Positions 23,386-31,890 of a stretch of DNA of 34,654 bases are shown here, piece by piece. The notes beneath the pieces are model-generated. The model was not told the DNA's origin and made no database searches. It saw only the letters and a list, made by a program, of their open reading frames with translations. How positions within the stretch are numbered: the first letter of the stretch is position 1; the number at the start of each line of letters is the position of its first letter. A program made the position numbers and the translations under genes. Location: contig NZ_JAEL01000060.1 in NCBI RefSeq assembly GCF_000518885.1, positions 1 through 34,654 of the forward strand. The letters are read 5' to 3'. This DNA comes from Bacillus sp. J33 (lineage in GTDB: Bacteria; Bacillota; Bacilli; Bacillales; Cytobacillaceae).

Positions 23386-23402
23386 GAGCAGTTAAACTGC
23401 TC
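23386..23402 (+). promoter_or_regulatory. Perfect palindrome in the SASP leader
   Basis: GAGCAGTT-A-AACTGCTC, 8 bp perfect around one base, 26 bases before the SASP start. It could be an operator or a 5' mRNA-stabilising hairpin. Confidence 0.4.
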
Positions 23403-23427
23403 AATAAATCGTCGGGAGTGATGTATC

Positions 23428-23622
23428 ATGGCAAGAAACAAACTTTTGGTGCCCGGTTCAGAAAATGTATTGGATCAAATGAAGCAAGAGATTGCCAATG
23501 AGTTTGGAGTTCAGCTTGGTGCTGATACGACCGCACGAGCAAACGGTTCTGTCGGCGGTGAAATGACGAAACGCCTTGTTGCAATGGCAGAACAGCAGCT
23601 TAAAAACCAGCAAAATCTTTAA
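23428..23622 (+). CDS. Alpha/beta-type small acid-soluble spore protein
   Basis: A 64-residue SASP, the abundant forespore protein that coats DNA and protects it from UV and heat. It contains the germination-protease site region [11 protein letters not shown] (about 22-32) and the conserved helix [19 protein letters not shown]. Length is normal for the family. GGGAG lies 8-9 bases before the ATG. A sigma-G promoter was looked for but not convincingly found. It is divergent from amt and closed by its own terminator. Confidence 0.93.
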   Translation: MARNKLLVPGSENVLDQMKQEIANEFGVQLGADTTARANGSVGGEMTKRLVAMAEQQLKNQQNL

Positions 23623-23639
23623 ACTAAGCTATTTAACTG

Positions 23640-23666
23640 AACCGGCCCTTCACTTTGGGCCGGTTT
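23640..23666 (+). terminator. Terminator after the SASP gene
   Basis: AACCGGCCC (23640-23648) and GGGCCGGTTT (23657-23666): nine perfect pairs. Confidence 0.75.
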
Positions 23667-23717
23667 AAAAAAATATATTTTTTTACCGGGAATTCTGTCT
23701 ATTTTTTAGAAAAGAAT

Positions 23718-23860
23718 TTGTTCGCTGAAATTAATTGTTTATTCGCTGATTTAACCAGCTTATTCGCTGATTTTTAATTTTCTTGGCTAAATTACATTTT
23801 TATTCTCTGGTTTTACGGATTTATTCGCTAAGTTCACAATTTTGCTGATTTTTCCATTTG
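23718..23860. repeat. Degenerate 21-bp tandem array (TTCGCTGA units)
   Basis: Units beginning TTCGCTGA, TTCGCTGA, TTCGCTGA, TGGCTAA, TTCTCTGG, TTCGCTAA and TGCTGA follow each other at 19-21 bases; the first three are spaced exactly 21. Each core is followed by a variable AT-rich tail, often ending TTTA. There is no open frame through the array. Confidence 0.7.
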
Positions 23861-23933
23861 ATTTGAATCCAGTGAATAATTGACTCGGCCTGGCTGCAGA
23901 ATATTTTATAACCTAACCAGAGGGGGACTATTT

Positions 23934-24059
23934 ATGACAAACAAAAATGACAATCGCGAAAGAAAAAACAAATATCCAAATAACAAAAAGCAAGATACTG
24001 AGTTCTCAAGAGATGCAGATATTCGCAGCGAAATAACCAAAAGGGATATGAAAAAATAA
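23934..24059 (+). CDS. Small basic hydrophilic protein (41 aa), unknown function
   Basis: A 41-residue Lys/Asn/Asp/Arg-rich peptide from ATG 23934, beginning MTNKNDNRERKNKY and ending RSEITKRDMKK, with no hydrophobic segment. AGAGGGGG lies 7 bases before the start and a hairpin terminator follows. Composition recalls minor spore proteins of Bacillus, but I cannot assign a family. Confidence 0.6.
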   Translation: MTNKNDNRERKNKYPNNKKQDTEFSRDADIRSEITKRDMKK

Positions 24060-24645
24060 CAGCATCTATTTTGGAAATAAAGCAGGGTATGACATTCAGT
24101 ACCGGTTCGGTTTAAGAGTACAAAACAATAAGTACAATTCTTTCAGCAGTCCAATTAGCATAAAAATTAGACTGCTTATTTTTGTTGTTTTACAGGCTTT
24201 ACGAAAAAAGCTAATGTCAAATAGCACATACATAGCCCTTGTTTTAGCAAAATTACATAAAGTTGTTAACTTCCTATTTCTTAGATAAAACTCTTACCAA
24301 TTGCTATGTTAAAAATTACATTTTCATCTGTGATAGTAGGCTAAGACATATTTATCTTAAGGCTGTTTTCGTAAACTTTGTTGCTTTTCGGGTGGCTTAC
24401 TAAGTTAATCAACGAGCAGAATTTATAAGTAAAACTACAATTTATGAGAAAAGAGCTTATGTTAAGAATATGAAGAAAATCAAGCAGACATTTTAATAAG
24501 AAAAATGTTTTAGAAATCTTTTTTTTAAAAAGTTGTTATAATAATTAAATCAGTGTGTAGAGATATTGGTATTAGGTTAACTGACCAAAAATATATGTCG
24601 CAAGATACGTCTGCCATCTGAAATTTAAATTTCGGAGGGGAAAAT
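24060..24645. other. AT-rich intergenic region
   Basis: About 590 bases without a supported gene. A hairpin terminator lies at 24145-24183, and a TATAAT at 24537-24542 could be the -10 of the following gene (its -35 is poor). No repeat or gene remnant was recognised. Confidence 0.5.
24145..24183 (+). terminator. Terminator after the 41-aa ORF
   Basis: AGCAGTC-C-AATT (24145-24156) pairs with AATT-A-GACTGCT (24165-24176), with one opposed mismatch, then TATTTTT. Confidence 0.7.
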
Positions 24646-25149
24646 ATGTATAAGGAAGATAGACTACCTCAAAACGCAAAGGAAGGCATATTATTTTTAT
24701 TAATTATTTCAATTATTTCAGTAAATACGATCGCCCCAATCATTATGGGGATGGAACGCGGCTTCAGTAAAGACAATTATATAGAAACTCTTACGATTAT
24801 TCCGTTTATGTGGATTATTGTTGTATTGTTAGTAAGACTGGTTGCTGGACCATTAGTTGGGAGAGTAATGCCAAAATTTGTCGGACAAACAGATGGATTT
24901 AATGCCCGAGTTTTATTGAATACTTTATTGAATGTTACAGTCCTATCTATTCTTCTAACCATTATAGGAACTTGGGTTGGTACGAAACAAATCAGCCTAG
25001 AACCTTTTCAGAATTTCTTTCACAGTTGGTTTAGAAATTTTGGTGTAGCATTTTGGATTGAACTATTGATTGCTCAGCCAATAGCAAGATTTACAATGAA
25101 AAAAATACACGCAAAACAGGCTATCCAAGCAGAGAGTGTCAACCCATAA
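24646..25149 (+). CDS. DUF2798-type four-helix membrane protein
   Basis: A 167-residue integral membrane protein with four hydrophobic segments (about 15-37, 50-72, 90-110, 128-150) arranged as two similar halves. Each half has an N-rich first helix (SVNTIAPIIMG; LNVTVLSILLT) and a second helix ending LVAGPLVGRVMPKF or LIAQPIARFTMKK. This repeat pattern is typical of DUF2798 proteins, whose function is unknown. CGGAGGGG lies 7 bases before the ATG. It is a single gene with two hairpin terminators downstream. Confidence 0.7.
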   Translation: MYKEDRLPQNAKEGILFLLIISIISVNTIAPIIMGMERGFSKDNYIETLTIIPFMWIIVVLLVRLVAGPLVGRVMPKFVGQTDGFNARVLLNTLLNVTVLSILLTIIGTWVGTKQISLEPFQNFFHSWFRNFGVAFWIELLIAQPIARFTMKKIHAKQAIQAESVNP

Positions 25150-25205
25150 CACCTAGAATCATGTTTCGAAAACAAAAAAAATTTCCTGTCACCTTGAAAA
25201 TGTAA

Positions 25206-25228
25206 GAGATGTAACATCTCATTTTTTT
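25206..25228 (+). terminator. Terminator after the DUF2798 gene
   Basis: GAGATG-TAA-CATCTC followed by ATTTTTTT. Confidence 0.7.
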
Positions 25229-25274
25229 CACGCCTCTTTTGCTAACAGGCGTTATAATGGAATAAGATATTATA

Positions 25275-25308
25275 AAAAATGCTCAGAGATTTCCCTCTGA
25301 GCATTTTT
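25275..25308. terminator. Second, stronger hairpin terminator
   Basis: AAAAATGCTCAGAG (25275-25288) pairs perfectly with CTCTGAGCATTTTT (25295-25308). It could back up the first terminator or close an unseen leftward or rightward transcript. Confidence 0.75.
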
Positions 25309-25660
25309 TAACCAATGTCTATTTCGACTTTGCCTTCTAACTATGTTTTTATACTTCAAAACCGAACCCGTTAGTCATTCGACGGTCTTTTATGCAAACA
25401 AATTACATAGCAAGGAAGCAGCCCTTCTGCAAGCAAACCTAGCTCCTCTTCATAATGGATTGAATACTCCCTTGATTAATCGAAATGGCTTTCATTAAGG
25501 GCGTGATGGACAAAACCCTTGTGAGGATTGACCGCTTCTATTATAGGCAGGGGTGAACCATTCGTTTTGCTTTTTCTAATTAACCTGAGCAGTTATATTG
25601 TAGGAATCCATCCATTTTTCCTAAGAAAAGTCCCTCTGTATATAACAGCCAGACAAACTG
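25309..25660. other. Intergenic region without recognised gene
   Basis: About 350 bases before the end of ctaA. Short frames are present (for example ATG 25488 to TGA, 23 codons), but none has a ribosome site. No clear dyad or terminator for ctaA was found. Confidence 0.45.
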
Positions 25661-26587
25661 CTAATCCAGATACTGCTGCCTTCCATGCTTTACTCTAATA
25701 TTGGATTCCCCGCTGTTAGCAGCAGAAGCATATACCTGCGTTTCAAAAACCAATGCAAATAGTGCAGTTCCCAGCGCAAGGTGGAGCACCGCCCAGGAAA
25801 TTTCAATATAACTGATGATGGTGAGAATGCCAATCAGGATTTGGCCCATCACAAGCAAAGATGATGCCATCAGCCGATTTTGCAAGCCAGTCTCCCAATT
25901 TTTCTTAAAAGAGAGATATGTAAGAACAAATAAGTATATTCCTAAAGCTAGAGCTAAAAGCCTATGACCTGTCTGGAATAACCCAGGTATTGAAACAGGG
26001 AAAACACCATTCCCGCAGTTTAGCCAGCTGCATGCCAATCCATATGCTTGATGCTTAACATATGCCCCGATAAACAAAGTCAGCATCATAAGCAGCAAAA
26101 CAACATTTAGGTGGTACAAAACTCTTTTACCATTTCTGTTATTCAGCAGTGGCCGATAACGTTCATTTCCGCCGCCAGCTCTTCGCCAAATCCATATAAG
26201 GTTTGCCAGAAACAGCATGGCAATCAACAGGTGAATAGAAACGATGATGGAAGGCAAATCATATAAAACCACAACTGCACCCAACAGGATCTGAAGAACC
26301 ATAAGAGCCATAAAGCCCCTGGAAGCCAATTGCAGCTTCTGATCCGATTGCGACCTTTTGATTTTAACAAATAGCACTACAGCTATAATCCCGAGTATTG
26401 CCCCAATTACACGGTGAGCAAATTCAATTAATGTATCGCCTTCAAGCATAGGTATGACCAATCCATTACATAAAGGCCATTCCGGCCCGCAGCCCATTCC
26501 TGATTCAGATGATGCAACATAACCGCCGAACACAATTAAAATGTATGTCAAAATAATGGTTATGAATGCCAATCCCTTTACCCTCAA
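25661..26587 (-). CDS. ctaA: Heme A synthase (COX15/CtaA family)
   Basis: A 308-residue membrane enzyme with eight transmembrane helices that oxidises heme O to heme A for the cytochrome oxidase. It shows the extracellular cysteine pair in GMGCGPEWPLCNG and a second pair in ACSWLNCGNG. The heme-binding histidines are in EFAHR, SIHLL, TGHRLL and VLHLAL. TTG at 26587 is chosen because AGGAG then lies 8 bases upstream; the GTG three codons earlier overlaps that site. It stands alone, without ctaB or cta oxidase genes beside it, so it may be a displaced or second copy. The C terminus is a short charged tail. Confidence 0.88.
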   Translation of the reverse strand: MRVKGLAFITIILTYILIVFGGYVASSESGMGCGPEWPLCNGLVIPMLEGDTLIEFAHRVIGAILGIIAVVLFVKIKRSQSDQKLQLASRGFMALMVLQILLGAVVVLYDLPSIIVSIHLLIAMLFLANLIWIWRRAGGGNERYRPLLNNRNGKRVLYHLNVVLLLMMLTLFIGAYVKHQAYGLACSWLNCGNGVFPVSIPGLFQTGHRLLALALGIYLFVLTYLSFKKNWETGLQNRLMASSLLVMGQILIGILTIISYIEISWAVLHLALGTALFALVFETQVYASAANSGESNIRVKHGRQQYLD

Positions 26588-26953
26588 CCCATGCACTCCT
26601 TTTAGTAAGTTTTTAAATTTGTCACCATATTAACAAAGAATGGACATACATTCGGTGACATGTGTCACAAAAAGATATTAATTTTAAAGTCAACGAGTGA
26701 ATACCCTATTTGCTTTTTTACCAGCCTCCCATTTTTAACCTGGAAAAAATAAATTGCTTTTTTTCTGAAAGAGAAGGTTCCAGTTCCCACAATTTTAGGA
26801 GGGGAAAAGCTGTTGCCTGGTGAAGATAAAATTTAATCCATTTTATGGAAATCTTCCATTATTAAAAACTCGAGAGCTCAAATATCTTGGCAGCAAAACC
26901 AAAAAGGCAGTCCATCAAGATGATGGGCTGCCCTAATTTTCATTGAAAAAACA
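26588..26953. other. Intergenic region with an orphan ribosome site
   Basis: About 365 bases. A good AGGAGGGG at about 26799-26806 precedes only a seven-codon frame (TTG to TAA). The right part holds the terminator of the racemase operon. Nothing else was recognised. Confidence 0.45.
26906..26932 (-). terminator. Terminator of the racemase operon
   Basis: GGCAGTCCATC (26906-26916) and GATGGGCTGCC (26922-26932), one wobble, followed on the minus strand by TTTTTGGTTTT. Confidence 0.8.
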
Positions 26954-28066
26954 TTATTTATTAAGAAAAGTCTTGCTAAAAAGAGTTACATCTTCTATTT
27001 TACTGCGGTTTGGTTCAAAGCCAATTCCTGGTTTTTCAGGAACGATTATGTACCCATCTTCCATAGTCACTTCCGGATCAATAATATCCTGCTTCCAATA
27101 ATGTGAGGATGGTGCAGTATCACCAGGAAGCGTGAAGTTAGAAAGGGTTGTGACGGCAATATTATGTGCACGTCCGATCCCCGCTTCAAGCATTCCTCCG
27201 CACCACATCGGAATATTGTTGGCTTCACATAAATCGTGGATTTTCCTTGATTCTGTCAAGCCGCCAACCCGGCCAATCTTAAGATTAATGATTTTACAGC
27301 TCCCGAGCTCAATGGCTTTTCTGGCATCCTCGAAAGTGTGTATGCTCTCATCAAGGCAGATTGGTGTTTGAAGCTGTGACTGAAGCTTTGCATGGTCAAT
27401 AATATCGTCATGCTCAAGTGGCTGTTCAATCATAGTAAGATTGAACTCCTCCAGCTTTTTTAAATGTTCAATATCATTAAGTGTATATGCGCAATTGGCA
27501 TCCGCCATGAGCTGGATATCCGGAAACTGCGTCCGGATTGCTTTTAAAATTTGAACATCCCAGCCTGGCTTGATTTTCACCTTTATGCGTTTATATCCTT
27601 CTTTTATATACCCCTCGATTTGCTTGAGCATTGCCATTTCTGAATTCTGGATCCCTACGCTAACCCCTACTTCAATTCGATCCTTCACTCCGCCCAGAGC
27701 CTTTGACAATGGAATCCCGTTTTCCCTTGCATATAGATCCCATACAGCACCCTCTAAGGCAGCTTTGGCATTAAAATTCCCTCTAATTGTCCTGAAAGCT
27801 TCAGAGACATCATCCGGATGATGGATATCTGCTGCAAACAGGGAAGGGATCAAATGGTCACTCATGATATGCCAATTCGTTTTAACGGTTTCTTCATTAT
27901 AAATAGGTTCCATTATGGAAACAGATTCAGCCCAGCCTGATAGCCCGCTTTTCGACTTAATTTCAACAAGTATGAAATCTTTATCCACTTCAGTACCAAC
28001 GCTTGTAGTAAATGGATTCAGAAGTTCCATCTTCACATGCCTTAAAATGACGCTTTTAATTTCCAT
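26954..28066 (-). CDS. N-succinylamino acid racemase / o-succinylbenzoate synthase family enzyme
   Basis: A 370-residue enolase-superfamily protein of the MenC/NSAR group. The TIM-barrel catalytic set is complete: KVK with catalytic Lys164, metal ligands Asp189 (MADAN), Glu214 (IEQPL) and Asp239 (CLDES), and the second base Lys263 (NLKIGRVGG). The GNAT gene lies 11 bases upstream and no menaquinone genes are near, which points to racemisation of N-succinyl amino acids rather than vitamin K synthesis. The route is known from Geobacillus: a GNAT enzyme succinylates a D-amino acid, NSAR racemises it, and a desuccinylase releases the L-form. ATG 28066 is chosen because TAGGAG, overlapping the GNAT stop, lies 8 bases upstream. 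Residual OSBS activity is common in this group. Confidence 0.87.
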   Translation of the reverse strand: MEIKSVILRHVKMELLNPFTTSVGTEVDKDFILVEIKSKSGLSGWAESVSIMEPIYNEETVKTNWHIMSDHLIPSLFAADIHHPDDVSEAFRTIRGNFNAKAALEGAVWDLYARENGIPLSKALGGVKDRIEVGVSVGIQNSEMAMLKQIEGYIKEGYKRIKVKIKPGWDVQILKAIRTQFPDIQLMADANCAYTLNDIEHLKKLEEFNLTMIEQPLEHDDIIDHAKLQSQLQTPICLDESIHTFEDARKAIELGSCKIINLKIGRVGGLTESRKIHDLCEANNIPMWCGGMLEAGIGRAHNIAVTTLSNFTLPGDTAPSSHYWKQDIIDPEVTMEDGYIIVPEKPGIGFEPNRSKIEDVTLFSKTFLNK

Positions 28067-28077
28067 CTTATCTTCTC

Positions 28078-28899
28078 CTAGCGGCATATCTCTTCTTTTT
28101 CCAAGAGATATAAGTATTGATGTTCCCTAGTTCGATCCTTGACTAAATCAGTCACTATCCAGCCCTTGTTCAAAAAATGGACAAAAACGTTTTTGGTGGT
28201 TTCTCTCCACTTCAATGCCAGTGAAAAATTCTGTTTCTTGATGTCCTGGAAATTTCCTGGTACTGGTACGAGAAGCTTGTCATTGTCATCCCTCAGGTCT
28301 GCTTTTAAAGGTACGGAAAAACCATTTTCTGTATCTGTCTCAATCACTCGAGGTAGTTGAGCAATAGTATCTTGACTGCACTGAGGCTTTTCATTATTTA
28401 TACGCCACTCCACCAAAAAGCGGTCAGTCGGTATACCAGCATTCATATTATCCGACATTTCCCCATATGCATTTTCGATATACCGGGTGCATACCGCTCC
28501 AAGCTTATGAAGATTCAAATTGGCATTAACCGTTTCAAGAGGATCGTATGTCCAGGAAATAAGATCATATCCTTTTACAAGGGCTGTTTCTCTCTGTGCC
28601 AGTTTCAGCTTTTCCCCGATTCCTAACGCACGATATTCATCATGAATCCCCAGACTGTGAGAGCATAAGTAAGCCCTTTTGCCATCAAAACCAGGAAAGC
28701 TGTACTGAAATCCAATTAGTTCCTCGTTTATAAAGGCGCCCAGAACAAAACCCCCATTTTTAACAGTCGCAACAGTATGGTTCACGGGTACAGCATCTTC
28801 CACGCTCCATATCAGCGTTTCCAATTGATAAACCGCTTCCAATTCTTTAACCGAATGAAAGTTTCTTATTGAAAGTGATGATAGTACTTCTTTTTTCAT
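28078..28899 (-). CDS. GNAT-family N-acyltransferase, probable D-amino acid N-succinyltransferase
   Basis: A 273-residue protein with an N-terminal GNAT fold (about 10-165), including the acyl-CoA-binding turn in [14 protein letters not shown] (Q/R-x-x-G-x-G/A pattern) and a following [18 protein letters not shown] segment typical of this subgroup. A C-terminal domain of about 100 residues is extra to the basic fold. The direct link to the racemase (11-base gap, stop codon inside the racemase ribosome site) supports the role of loading succinyl-CoA on D-amino acids in the irreversible D-to-L route. GGGAGG precedes the ATG by 5 bases. The acyl group is inferred from context. Confidence 0.78.
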   Translation of the reverse strand: MKKEVLSSLSIRNFHSVKELEAVYQLETLIWSVEDAVPVNHTVATVKNGGFVLGAFINEELIGFQYSFPGFDGKRAYLCSHSLGIHDEYRALGIGEKLKLAQRETALVKGYDLISWTYDPLETVNANLNLHKLGAVCTRYIENAYGEMSDNMNAGIPTDRFLVEWRINNEKPQCSQDTIAQLPRVIETDTENGFSVPLKADLRDDNDKLLVPVPGNFQDIKKQNFSLALKWRETTKNVFVHFLNKGWIVTDLVKDRTREHQYLYLLEKEEICR

Positions 28900-28972
28900 A
28901 AAATCCTCCCTCTCACATGCCTGCTCAACCCCAGCAATCCTTCAATTCTCGTCCAATATTTTATTGGGTTCA

Positions 28973-30361
28973 TTAAAATATGAAATGAGCAATAACAACT
29001 ACAATTGGCAAAGTAATGATTGTGCGAAGCAAGAAAATAAGGATTAAGTCTTTAATGCTCACTGGAAGTTTTGAACCAAGCAGCAGTCCGCCCATTTCGG
29101 ACATATAAACAAGCTGAGTTACAGATACACAAGCTATAACGAACCTTGTCATTTCACTCTCAATTCCGCTTCCGATAACCGCAGGCAGGAACATATCCGC
29201 AAAACCGACAACCATTGTCTGGGCTGCTTCAGCTGCTTCAGGAATTTGCATAAGCGCAAGGATTGGTTCAAATGGTTTTCCAAGAATTGTGAATGCTGGT
29301 GTATACTCTGCAATCACCAGCGCTACCGTTCCAATTGCCATAACAATCGGCAATACACCAAGCCACATATCAAGGACATTTTGAAAGCCTTCCTTAACCA
29401 CTGCAGCAGGACCTTTATTGTCCTGAGCTTTTTTTACCGCATTCTGAATACCCCAATTTACGGCAGACACATTCGCAGGAATAGATGTTTCCTCTTTTAG
29501 TTCAGTTCCTTCATATCCAGTATTCGCTTTTCTTGATAAAGGAGGTATGCGGGGCATAATAATCGCAGCCGCAAGTCCTGCAAGAATAATTGTTAAATAA
29601 TAATGAAGGAAATATTGTTCAAGATTTAAATATTGAATGATTACAATGGTAAAAGTAATGGATACCACCGAGAATGTAGTTGCAACCACTGCAGCTTCAC
29701 GCTTCGTATAATAGCCATCTTCATATTGCTTGGTCGTCAGAAGGACACCAATTGTGCCGTCTCCTACCCAAGAAGCCAGGCAATCAAGAGATGAGCGGCC
29801 TGGAAGCGTAAATACCGGCCTCATCACTTTAATGAGCAATGCACCAAAAAATTCAAGCAAGCCAAAATTTAATAGCAATGGCAATAATAATCCCGCAAGA
29901 AGAAAGGTTGTGAATAGGATCGGAATTAAATCATAGATTAATAGTCCGCCTGTATTTTCTGAATAGATTGGCTCAACACCCAATTCAAAAAATGTGATAA
30001 CAGCAAAAACCATTCCCAGGAAACGCGCTGCCAGCCAAAACTTGCTAACATTGAACAGCTTATTTAAAAAAGGACTATTAATGATAAACCCCGGCTTAAA
30101 AGCTGTTGCGATAAAAGACCCGATAACGGATAAAGTGATGACGATAACGGTGATTGCGTAAATCGAGTCCCCCAATAAAGCGCCTATTTCCCCTGCCAAA
30201 TAAGCCACCGGGATGGTGATGCCTTCACCATTGCTAATTGGCACCATAAATAATAGAATTCCCACTAAAGATGGGATTAAGAATTTCAGATAATCTCCTG
30301 CCGCATACGACTTCAGCTGCCCCTGTTCACTTTCAGGCATTTTCTTTGAAAGACTGCTCAT
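28973..30361 (-). CDS. YjiH-family transporter with nucleoside-recognition (Gate) domains
   Basis: A 462-residue integral membrane protein with about ten helices and two Gate-type halves. SWVGDGTIGVLLTTKQYEDGYYT (about 195-217) lies in the first half and FADMFLPAVIGSGIESEMTRF (about 400-420) in the second. YjiH proteins are transporter-like with unproven substrates. Being second in an RpiR-YjiH-GNAT-racemase operon, it probably moves the amino acid or derivative that the last two enzymes handle. AGGGGG lies 9-10 bases before the ATG. It begins 51 bases after the RpiR stop, and 73 bases separate it from the GNAT gene. Confidence 0.8.
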   Translation of the reverse strand: MSSLSKKMPESEQGQLKSYAAGDYLKFLIPSLVGILLFMVPISNGEGITIPVAYLAGEIGALLGDSIYAITVIVITLSVIGSFIATAFKPGFIINSPFLNKLFNVSKFWLAARFLGMVFAVITFFELGVEPIYSENTGGLLIYDLIPILFTTFLLAGLLLPLLLNFGLLEFFGALLIKVMRPVFTLPGRSSLDCLASWVGDGTIGVLLTTKQYEDGYYTKREAAVVATTFSVVSITFTIVIIQYLNLEQYFLHYYLTIILAGLAAAIIMPRIPPLSRKANTGYEGTELKEETSIPANVSAVNWGIQNAVKKAQDNKGPAAVVKEGFQNVLDMWLGVLPIVMAIGTVALVIAEYTPAFTILGKPFEPILALMQIPEAAEAAQTMVVGFADMFLPAVIGSGIESEMTRFVIACVSVTQLVYMSEMGGLLLGSKLPVSIKDLILIFLLRTIITLPIVVVIAHFIF

Positions 30362-30412
30362 TCGTATGTACCCCCTTTTATTTTTACTTGTTGACTCCCC
30401 TGTTGGTCGTTA

Positions 30413-31267
30413 TTACTCCAAAAACATTTCCTGTTCAGCATACAGAAATTCGAGTCTTTGCTGCCTTTTTGCAATTTTTTCATGATCCCGTTCCTGTATT
30501 CCAGCAATTAACACTTCCAGCAAACTTACAACTGAAGCAATAGAGTGGTGTCCTGAATCCATTCGTTCGTCAGTGGTAAGTGTTACGGATGCCATTTGCC
30601 CAACAGGCGAAAACTGGCGGTCTGTAATGGCTATAACCCGGGAACCCTGTTTTTCAGCATAGGATGCCAGGTTATAAGTTTCCTTGCGATAACGAGGAAA
30701 AGAAAAAATAACGGCTGCGGAATGCTCAGTCAAATCGCACACATCCTCAGGCAAAAATCCTTTTGGACCTGAAATAAGCACATTTCCCCTTAATTGCTTA
30801 AGCGTGTAATAAAACCAGTATGCAGCCGCAAAAGAGCTGCCAAACCCTCCAATATAAACTCTGTCTGCCTGAACAAGGATATCAACTGCTTTCCAAATGT
30901 CAGCTTCATTTACCTGGTCAAGCAATTGACGAAGTATTTTCCTCTCTTGATCAATGACTCTCCTAAACAAATTCTTTTTCCCGGCATTCACTGATGATTG
31001 AAAATCTTCAGACGCTGTCTGCTGCTTCTCTTCAAGCCAATCTCGTCTGACAAGATCCTGCATTTGGGAATAGCCGCTAAAACCCAGGGCATAAGCCAGC
31101 CGGATAACGGTAGTTTCACTGACCCCCACTTTTTTCCCAACTTGAAATGCTGTTAATAAGACGGCTTCATCCGAATGATCCATAAAAAAATCAGCTGCTT
31201 TTTTCTGTCCTGGAGAGAGTGAGGAATAGCTTGCTTTTATTAATTGGAACAATGTTTTCTTATTCAT
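30413..31267 (-). CDS. RpiR/MurR-family transcriptional regulator
   Basis: A 284-residue regulator with an N-terminal HTH-6 domain (about 1-78, containing VSETTVIRLAYALGFSGYSQMQ) and a C-terminal SIS sugar-isomerase-type domain (about 110-245, containing VYIGGFGSSFAAAYWF and VIAITDRQFSP). RpiR proteins bind phosphosugars or amino-sugar derivatives. GAGGAG lies 6-7 bases before the ATG at 31267; a longer frame from 31321 includes this site and is rejected. It is first in the YjiH/GNAT/racemase operon. It also faces the maltose PTS gene divergently, and in B. subtilis the maltose PTS is controlled by an RpiR-type protein, so either target is possible. Repeated AGAAGTATTT motifs around its promoter suggest autoregulation. 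Confidence 0.85.
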   Translation of the reverse strand: MNKKTLFQLIKASYSSLSPGQKKAADFFMDHSDEAVLLTAFQVGKKVGVSETTVIRLAYALGFSGYSQMQDLVRRDWLEEKQQTASEDFQSSVNAGKKNLFRRVIDQERKILRQLLDQVNEADIWKAVDILVQADRVYIGGFGSSFAAAYWFYYTLKQLRGNVLISGPKGFLPEDVCDLTEHSAAVIFSFPRYRKETYNLASYAEKQGSRVIAITDRQFSPVGQMASVTLTTDERMDSGHHSIASVVSLLEVLIAGIQERDHEKIAKRQQRLEFLYAEQEMFLE

Positions 31268-31292
31268 GCTAACTCCTCTTGAATAGTGCAGG

Positions 31293-31449
31293 AAATACTT
31301 CTTATGCAAAGTATAAAGCATAAAATACTTCTATCACAAGAAGATTTTCTACTATTCTAAATTATATTTGTATTCCTATTAGTCTATAAAGCCCATTTTC
31401 CTTGAAGGAAATCCTTCTACACATAAATATTAAAGGATAAAATACTTCT
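31293..31449. promoter_or_regulatory. Array of AAATACTTCT operator-like repeats
   Basis: AAATACTTCT occurs at 31293-31302, 31323-31332 and 31440-31449, with AAATCCTTCT at 31409-31418. They form two pairs spaced 30 and 31 bases. AGAAGATTTTCT (31339-31350) is a related near-palindrome. The sites overlap or flank the RpiR promoter. Confidence 0.5.
31310..31339 (-). promoter_or_regulatory. Promoter of the RpiR operon
   Basis: TTGTGA (31339-31334) and TATACT (31315-31310) at 18 bases on the minus strand. One AGAAGTATTT motif fills the spacer. Confidence 0.5.
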
Positions 31450-31689
31450 TCCGCAATAAAAATTTGCATTTTTAATAAAAAAAATTTATTTTTATGCATT
31501 CATTTCCTAATAACAGTGTGTACCGCAAAACTTGGTATATTTAATAAAAGGCAAAAGATATCCAAAACAATGATGAGATATCACGTTGCTATTGATGCAA
31601 CAGCTGCAATCCTAATTATCATTCATGCAGTTAGCCCCGAAAAGCAGCAGACTTTACGAAAACAGCGAATAAAAAGAAGGAGGTATTCC

Positions 31690-31707
31690 ATGATTTATTG
31701 CGCTTAA
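31690..31707 (+). CDS. Five-codon ORF (MIYCA) behind a strong ribosome site
   Basis: ATG ATT TAT TGC GCT TAA follows AGAAGGAGG by 7 bases. It could be a leader peptide about 340 bases upstream of the PTS gene, or the last trace of a lost gene. No terminator or antiterminator pair was found after it. Confidence 0.3.
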   Translation: MIYCA

Positions 31708-31878
31708 TCCATTTATCGATTTTGCTGAGCTTTAGTAAATAATTGCTGAAGTTCCTGACCAGTTATCGCAGTGGCCTCCGTTCATCAAACTCTCCCCTAT
31801 CTCCGCAAGGTACATTTCAGTTCCCTGCTCCCAGAATAACTTCTCTATTATACTTATTCTCTCCCAATCATTTTTTGA

Positions 31879-31890
31879 GCAAACGGTTGC
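31879..31890 (+). promoter_or_regulatory. LacI/MalR- or CcpA-type operator upstream of the PTS gene
   Basis: GCAAACGGTTGC is a 12-base near-palindrome with the central CG of LacI-family operators (one mismatch). It overlaps TTGCAT (31887-31892), which with TATTTT (31911-31916) at 18 bases could be the promoter. Confidence 0.5.

Noticed and set aside
25488..25559. 23-codon frame starting MAFIKG in the gap after the DUF2798 gene
   Set aside because: No ribosome site or conserved context; too short to support.
26740..26830. T-box or other known riboswitch before the orphan ribosome site
   Set aside because: The conserved T-box sequence and an associated terminator pair are absent.
26799..26837. 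AGGAGGGG followed by a seven-codon frame
   Set aside because: Spacing to the TTG is long and no downstream gene uses it; kept only as an oddity of the intergenic region.
31516..31707. 63-codon frame from a GTG
   Set aside because: No ribosome site at its start and it contains an internal AGGAGG serving a five-codon ORF.
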